Below are positions 60,157 to 64,000 of a stretch of DNA of 64,000 nucleotides, piece after piece; the first letter of the stretch is position 1, and the number at the start of each line of letters is the position of its first letter. Source of the DNA: JAFGIG01 sp964397545 (lineage in GTDB: Bacteria > SDB-A). The stretch is from the NCBI GenBank assembly GCA_964397545.1, contig CAYNIW010000005.1:43553-107552 (forward strand), written 5' to 3'. Below the pieces are notes generated by a model, which saw only the letters and a program-made list of their open reading frames with translations, searched no databases and was not told where the DNA came from. The translations under genes and the position numbers were made by a program.

Positions 60157-60744
60157 TCATCTGAAAATTATTACCAGTCCGGTTTGTTCCGAGAACAGAG
60201 GCGCGAAAGAATTCAGATTTGAGAGCAATTTCTCGCGCGATGGAAACATCTGGGCGTCTTCGGCTAATTTCCTCGAAGAAATTTCGAATTCGGCCAGAAG
60301 ATCCAAAACAGTGTTCTCCCCCTTTAATAAATCTACGAGTTTGACTAATCCGGATTTGCTTTCAAAGACCTGAATATTTTTCAAGTCAACTGAAATATCG
60401 AGAATTTGAGGCTCCGGAACATCGACGAAGACAGTGTCTCCCCTTCTCTCGAGATCGTCCTCGGTTAGTTTTTTCAGATCTACGCCGTAATAAATAGTCA
60501 CAACTGTGTATAAAAGTGATCTGTCAGTGCCGGTCAGCCAATGGCTGTTGTCCATGTGAACAATGACCTGCGTAACTATCTTGTCGGTCACAAGGAAAGC
60601 CAGCTGTTCAGAACGCAGGATCTCAAGCGTGGAGACTACTTTTTTTTCTCCGGGAGATTTGAAAACCACAGACAACAGAATGACTATAGCTATCACTGAA
60701 AGGGAAAGAGCAACAGTCACGAAGAGAGAATATTTTTTCAGCAT
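60157..60744 (-). CDS. DUF4230-like membrane-anchored protein
   Basis: A 195-residue protein with a single N-terminal membrane anchor (SLFVTVALSLSVIAIVILLSVVF), followed by a soluble extracytoplasmic domain: LEILRSEQLAFLVTDKIVTQVIVH, DRSLLYTVVTIYYGVDL and DTVFVDVPEPQILDISVDLKNI match the pattern of DUF4230 proteins, a widespread family of unknown function. A small membrane-protein ORF precedes it by 7 nt. Confidence 0.7.
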   Translation of the reverse strand: MLKKYSLFVTVALSLSVIAIVILLSVVFKSPGEKKVVSTLEILRSEQLAFLVTDKIVTQVIVHMDNSHWLTGTDRSLLYTVVTIYYGVDLKKLTEDDLERRGDTVFVDVPEPQILDISVDLKNIQVFESKSGLVKLVDLLKGENTVLDLLAEFEISSRKLAEDAQMFPSREKLLSNLNSFAPLFSEQTGLVIIFR

Positions 60745-60751
60745 TATCGCC

Positions 60752-60826
60752 TCAACATGATACGAATCTCAAAAAGAGAAGGACGAGAATCACTATGATA
60801 CATGAATAAATTAAAATTTTTTTCAT
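60752..60826 (-). CDS. 24-residue single-span membrane peptide
   Basis: Minus-strand ATG 60826 with GGAG 5 nt ahead; product begins MKKILIYSCIIVILVLLF and ends RFVSC. One membrane helix, no other feature. The DUF4230 ATG follows its TGA by 7 nt, so translational coupling is possible. Too small for standard gene finding. Confidence 0.5.
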   Translation of the reverse strand: MKKILIYSCIIVILVLLFLRFVSC

Positions 60827-60836
60827 CGCTTCTCCA

Positions 60837-60905
60837 CTATTTTATATGGTTCTTCTCCATCGGCAAAGGTAAAATTTGACGGTATCCCGCTATCTCTTCA
60901 TTCAT
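60837..60905 (-). CDS. 22-codon ORF coupled to the sagB stop (uncertain)
   Basis: ATG at 60905 overlaps the TGA of the oxidoreductase gene (ATGA). The peptide (MNEEIAGYRQILPLPMEKN then HIK) has no recognisable motif. It ends 10 nt before the next small ORF; it may merely carry ribosomes forward. Confidence 0.3.
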   Translation of the reverse strand: MNEEIAGYRQILPLPMEKNHIK

Positions 60906-61603
60906 TTTCGGTACCCCAGGGGTATTACATACAGCGGGGTTTGTGAAATATCCAAATCCATGATTTCGGCAACTTTTTGGTCGTCAAAAGCTCCAACCAT
61001 GACACTCGACAAACCCAGAGTCACCGCTTGGAGGCTGACATTCTGACCGAGATGCCCCGCTTCCATGAACACATATCTTTGGGCTCTGGTTCCGTATCTT
61101 GATTCAGTTCTTTCCACAACTCCTGTCACGAGCAGGACGACAGGAGCCGCTTGTATAAATCTTTGATTATGACATGAAAAAGAAAGTTCATCTCTTCTGT
61201 CATCTCTGATAATAGCCAAAAGTGCGTTTTCCTCGGGAAGATATTTATAGATCCCGGGTTCAAGGCCTTCGACAGTCCCCGAGAAAACATACAAATCAAG
61301 AGGATAAGTCGCCCCTGCCGACGGGACAGTTCTGAAGTTTTTTAAAGTATCTGAAATACCCTGAGCCGCCCATAAGATTTGCGAGAGTTGAAACAAATTT
61401 AGGGGCTTATCGGAGAAATTTCTCACTGAGCGCCTTTCGTATGCGGCTTTTTCAAAAGATATTTCACCGTCAAAAACCGGCTCAGGAAGTTTAATCATTT
61501 CGGCGTTCATAAAAGCCTTTCCGCTGCATGTGTCCCAAAAGGTCAAACACAAAAGGATTAGAGCTGAAAACAAAACCAAAACTCTTAAAACCATCCCTTT
61601 CAT
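60902..61603 (-). CDS. SagB-type nitroreductase-like oxidoreductase, membrane-anchored
   Basis: A 233-residue flavoprotein of the nitroreductase superfamily, SagB/ThcOx branch: YERRSVRNFSDKPLNLFQLSQILWAAQGI, TVPSAGATYPLDLYVF and EAGHLGQNVSLQAVTLGLSSVMVGAFDD are all characteristic. An N-terminal membrane segment (LRVLVLFSALILLCLTFW) suggests an anchored or exported form. Family members linked to azole synthesis oxidise azolines, but no cyclodehydratase or precursor peptide gene is visible here. Its promoter (TTGATT ... TAGAAT) overlaps the FNR-like dyad at 61642-61661. Confidence 0.85.
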   Translation of the reverse strand: MKGMVLRVLVLFSALILLCLTFWDTCSGKAFMNAEMIKLPEPVFDGEISFEKAAYERRSVRNFSDKPLNLFQLSQILWAAQGISDTLKNFRTVPSAGATYPLDLYVFSGTVEGLEPGIYKYLPEENALLAIIRDDRRDELSFSCHNQRFIQAAPVVLLVTGVVERTESRYGTRAQRYVFMEAGHLGQNVSLQAVTLGLSSVMVGAFDDQKVAEIMDLDISQTPLYVIPLGYRK

Positions 61604-61641
61604 GAGTATCCTATGCGAACTTTCAAGTTATTCTATACTCT

Positions 61642-61661
61642 GGTTTGAAATAAATCAAACC
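61642..61661. promoter_or_regulatory. CRP/FNR-like operator between sagB and the symporter operon
   Basis: Perfect inverted repeat GGTTTGA-N6-TCAAACC. Its core TTGAA-ATAA-ATCAA differs from the FNR/CRP-family box TTGAT-N4-ATCAA at one position. The sagB -35 (61653-61658, minus) lies inside it and the symporter -35 (61665-61670) lies just right. Confidence 0.5.
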
Positions 61662-61664
61662 TCA

Positions 61665-61693
61665 TTGACAAAATCTTCCTGACAATGTAAAAA
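61665..61693 (+). promoter_or_regulatory. Promoter of the symporter operon
   Basis: TTGACA (61665-61670), 17 nt, TAAAAA (61688-61693). Unlike the leaderless units it leaves a ~65-nt leader, with AGAGGTG before the ATG at 61773. Confidence 0.45.
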
Positions 61694-61766
61694 ACTAAAA
61701 ACTTCCGGCATTGTTTTGTCTTTCCCAGCCGGATCAATCCAGGAAAAGGCTCAAAAATATTAAGAG

Positions 61767-61967
61767 GTGAAAATGAAAAAAAAACGCTTTTTCTGGTTAG
61801 TCATTTGGTCGGTTTATATTCTCCTTGCTTTTGATTTCTGGAATTGGGAGAAAACCTCAAAAATTATTTTCGGAATTCCATCATGGATTTATTGGGATGC
61901 TCTTCTGGTATTTTCTCTTATTCCTGTCCTTTTTTTTCTTATCAGGAATGATGAGGATAAAACATGA
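61767..61967 (+). CDS. Small two-span membrane protein (YhdT/DUF3311-like)
   Basis: 66 residues (ATG 61773 inside AGAGGTG-spaced context would give 64). Basic N-terminus KMKKKRFFWLVIW, then two membrane segments, with SWIYWDALLVF between. It resembles the short proteins (YhdT/DUF3311/DUF997 type) that precede sodium:solute symporters such as PanF, and indeed a symporter follows with 4-nt overlap. Probably an accessory subunit. Confidence 0.75.
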   Translation: MKMKKKRFFWLVIWSVYILLAFDFWNWEKTSKIIFGIPSWIYWDALLVFSLIPVLFFLIRNDEDKT

Positions 61968-63361
61968 ATTACTTTTCTTTTGCTCTATACTTTTTCGTTA
62001 TCTTTTTGATATCGGTCTTCGCCATGAAGAAAACAGCTTCATCTCCGCTTGAATATTTTATCGCGGGAAGATCATTCGGCGGAATAGTTCTATTCTTCAC
62101 TTTAACGGCAACGAATTTTTCGGCTTTTTTCTTTCTCGGTTTCGCAGGCGCAGCTTGGAAATACGGATTCGGGCAATACGGCGTAATGGCTGTCGGAACT
62201 TCTTTGGTCCCATTCTCTTTCTACTTTATCGGCAAGAGGGCATGGAAGCTCGGCAAAGATAAAAACTACATGACTTTACCGGAACTTGTGGGCGGCGAAT
62301 TCAAAAGCCCTCTGCTTAAAAAACTGCTCTTATCTGTTATGGTAGTTTCGACTCTGCCCTATCTATACACACAGGCATTGGGTGGAGGCATAATTCTTTC
62401 ATCTGTCCTGGGATTTGACTTCGTCAGGGAAGGAGCATGTCTATCAGTAATAATAATAGGAGCAACAGTTGTCCTAGGAGGGATGCGAGGGACAGCATGG
62501 ACAGATGTTTTTCAAGGAATTTTCATGACGGTTGCGATGGCCGCAGCGGTTTTTTTCGTCATGAAATCTCTGGGGGGGGCAAGCGCCGCCGGTCAGTCCG
62601 TTTTTTCTATTTCACCTGATCATTTTTCAAGACCGGGTCCTGAAAATTTTTTCACAGAGACCAAGTGGATCACGCTCATCATGCTCTGGACTTTTGTCAA
62701 CCCGCTTTTTCCTCATATTTTCACCCGTTTCTTTGCCGCCAAAAACACTCAGGCTTTCAAAACCTCTATATGGCTTTATCCCCTTCTCGTCGGTTTTCTT
62801 TTTCTCCCTCCCGTCCTTATCGGCGTCTGGGCAAGAGGGGTTACTATTTCATTCGCTTCAGCGGACGCCGTCCTTCCGACTATGGTCGAGGTATATGCTC
62901 CGAGATTTATCTATATACTCACGATGACAGGTGCTCTAGCGGCTTTGATGTCCACCGCGGACTCTCAGCTTCTTTCAGTTTCAACTATGCTCGCAAAAGA
63001 CCTTTTCAGAACAAAAAACCAAATCGCTGCAGGAAAAATTTTCACTTTTTTTATTTGCCTTGCAGTATGCCTGATGTCGCTTTTGGGAGTAAGCTCGCAA
63101 ACAGCTATATTCAATTTTCTTGTCGGGACCACTTTTTCGGCTCTCGCAGCCGCTTTTCCAGCCGTTTTCTGCGCTTTGTATTTCAAACGAATCGGTAAAA
63201 TACCGGTTATTACATCGCTTCTTGCGGGGGAAATCACCGTTATTGGATTATTTTTCAAAGTCATACCGACAATGGGAATAACTGACGGCATTGCCTCGAT
63301 GGCAGTTTCTGTTTTCTTTTTAGCTTTATCCTATGCTTTTATGAAAACAGTCAAGATATAA
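61964..63361 (+). CDS. Sodium:solute symporter (SSS family)
   Basis: A 465-residue, ~13-segment membrane transporter of the SSS family: EYFIAGRSFGGIVLFFTLTATNFSAFFFLGFAGAAWKYGFGQYG, GGMRGTAWTDVFQGIFM and ALMSTADSQLLSVSTMLAKDL are the family's conserved blocks (the latter carries Na+-binding Ser/Thr). The substrate could be pantothenate, a monocarboxylate, an amino acid or a sugar; the YhdT-like small partner favours the PanF-like group. Starts in an ATGA overlap with the small protein gene. Confidence 0.9.
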   Translation: MNYFSFALYFFVIFLISVFAMKKTASSPLEYFIAGRSFGGIVLFFTLTATNFSAFFFLGFAGAAWKYGFGQYGVMAVGTSLVPFSFYFIGKRAWKLGKDKNYMTLPELVGGEFKSPLLKKLLLSVMVVSTLPYLYTQALGGGIILSSVLGFDFVREGACLSVIIIGATVVLGGMRGTAWTDVFQGIFMTVAMAAAVFFVMKSLGGASAAGQSVFSISPDHFSRPGPENFFTETKWITLIMLWTFVNPLFPHIFTRFFAAKNTQAFKTSIWLYPLLVGFLFLPPVLIGVWARGVTISFASADAVLPTMVEVYAPRFIYILTMTGALAALMSTADSQLLSVSTMLAKDLFRTKNQIAAGKIFTFFICLAVCLMSLLGVSSQTAIFNFLVGTTFSALAAAFPAVFCALYFKRIGKIPVITSLLAGEITVIGLFFKVIPTMGITDGIASMAVSVFFLALSYAFMKTVKI

Positions 63362-63467
63362 TTTTATTTTCTGATATATTTTATCTTTTTAGAAAATTGC
63401 CAATCAGTTTTCTGGTTTATTATCAATCTATTCAATACATAAGAGTTTAAATAATCATTTTTATATA

Positions 63468-63914
63468 TCAGTCAAGAAAAACGAATTTTTTGTCGAGAAA
63501 ATACTTTATTGTGTATCCTGCGCTGAGTCCTATAAAAGCCCCGATGTATTTAGAAGCGGCAATACTCACAAAATATTCAAAAAAAAGCTCTATAGACCAA
63601 AACAAAACAGTAGTGAGTCCCCCTAAAAAACTGTATAAGATAAATTTCCTGATGTTATGCGAAAAGGATTTAGTCCTGTAATAAAAAATAAATTTTTTGT
63701 CGAGAACATATTTAAGTATGAGCCCTGCAGTTGTGCCGGCACCCATTGCCACCCAGATGGAAAGATCGAAAATAAAAACCGCTCTCTGAACGGATATGTT
63801 CAAAGCAGTCGCCGCTGCTGCGAACACCGTGTATTTTAATGTCAGTCTTGCATTTTTTTTTAATTCCCCGATTTTCTTTTCCTCTTTTGTGAATAGCCTC
63901 GTTTGACAATTCAT
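63468..63914 (-). CDS. GtrA family membrane protein
   Basis: A 148-residue four-span protein built of two similar halves, each ending with a KY-x2-DKKF(I/V)F motif (KYVLDKKFIFYY and KYFLDKKFVFLD), the GtrA-family signature. GtrA-like proteins are involved in transfer of polyprenyl-linked sugars across the membrane (glucosylation of O-antigen, arabinogalactan, teichoic acids). TATAAT (63919-63924) ends 4 nt before the ATG, so the mRNA is probably leaderless. No partner glycosyltransferase is inside the window. Confidence 0.88.
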   Translation of the reverse strand: MNCQTRLFTKEEKKIGELKKNARLTLKYTVFAAAATALNISVQRAVFIFDLSIWVAMGAGTTAGLILKYVLDKKFIFYYRTKSFSHNIRKFILYSFLGGLTTVLFWSIELFFEYFVSIAASKYIGAFIGLSAGYTIKYFLDKKFVFLD

Positions 63915-64000
63915 ATATATTATAGATGAATTTTTATCAATAAAATAAATTTATTTAAAATCGAAATCACTAACATTCAAATAAAAAAACTTGACAAAAA

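Noticed and set aside
60902..61603. SagB-like gene as part of an azole-modified peptide cluster
   Set aside because: No YcaO cyclodehydratase, precursor peptide or dedicated exporter is visible nearby; many SagB-like proteins occur outside such clusters.
1..64000. CRISPR arrays, insertion sequences, phage genes, rRNA
   Set aside because: None found: no regularly spaced short repeats, transposase or integrase motifs, or rRNA-like sequence.

Overview
This window looks like a scaffold from a Gram-negative bacterium of an uncultured, FCB-like candidate phylum. The evidence is an outer-membrane toolkit (LptE-like lipoprotein, apolipoprotein N-acyltransferase, other lipoproteins) and several secreted proteins with FlgD-Ig or T9SS-like C-terminal modules. 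There is also a lamin-tail protein and a DUF4175-like coiled-coil membrane protein. Promoters are of ordinary sigma-70 type (TTGACA / TATAAT), unlike the Bacteroidota -33/-7 type, so a Bacteroidota genome is unlikely. I cannot name the phylum with confidence. No CRISPR array, prophage, insertion sequence or rRNA operon is visible. Three runs of exactly 100 N mark scaffold joins; two of them are false gaps, because the flanking contig ends repeat the same 55 bases.

Layout. 1-6.5 kb: end of an asparaginase-like gene, a REC-DUF4388 regulator, a DUF58 protein, an ABC exporter pair, yigZ, a hotdog thioesterase and lptE. 6.5-11.2 kb: HU, an overlooked 31-residue mS38/bS22-like ribosomal protein, tRNA-Arg, then an envelope-glycan group (ArnD-like deacetylase, B12-radical SAM protein, DUF2723 glycosyltransferase). 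11.2-24 kb: histidine kinase, lamin-tail protein, lpdA, lnt, L,D-transpeptidase, CDF transporter, alr, a conserved unknown and a membrane pyrophosphatase. 24-36 kb: yajC, fmt and purF, lipA with a TIM-barrel gene, tRNA-Thr, an M15-like peptidase, then proS and an archaeal-type pheS-pheT. 36-43 kb: cysK with its attenuator, a choloylglycine-hydrolase-like enzyme, two metallo-beta-lactamase-fold enzymes, a 47-residue-repeat secreted protein and a membrane class III cyclase. 42.8-45.9 kb: DtxR-feoA-feoB iron operon and tRNA-Ala. 46-54.7 kb: two ABC-2 modules, an AI-2E-type permease and the DUF4175-like protein. 54.7-64 kb: HD protein, Fe-ADH, HIT protein, TrmB regulator, DUF4230 protein, SagB-like oxidoreductase, a sodium:solute symporter and GtrA.

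The most striking feature lies upstream of cysK (36.95-37.12 kb, minus strand). A strong promoter drives a leaderless 27-codon ORF with six Cys codons, three of them consecutive. It is followed by mutually exclusive hairpins, the last an intrinsic terminator that ends directly at the cysK ribosome-binding site. This is a complete trp-style attenuator that appears tuned to cysteine.

A second theme is leaderless transcription. At least nine transcription units have a -35/-10 pair whose -10 box ends only 6-9 nt before the start codon and no Shine-Dalgarno sequence, while other genes in the window have clear Shine-Dalgarno sites. Candidate operators are visible at dtxR (GTTAGT-N4-ACTAAC touching the ATG), at trmB (two dyads with 7-bp arms and 14-nt spacers) and in the sagB/symporter intergenic region (an FNR/CRP-like box). 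No gene-free stretch exceeds 300 bases. The larger ones (39128-39354, 40759-40962) hold nothing I recognise beyond weak promoter-like sequence.
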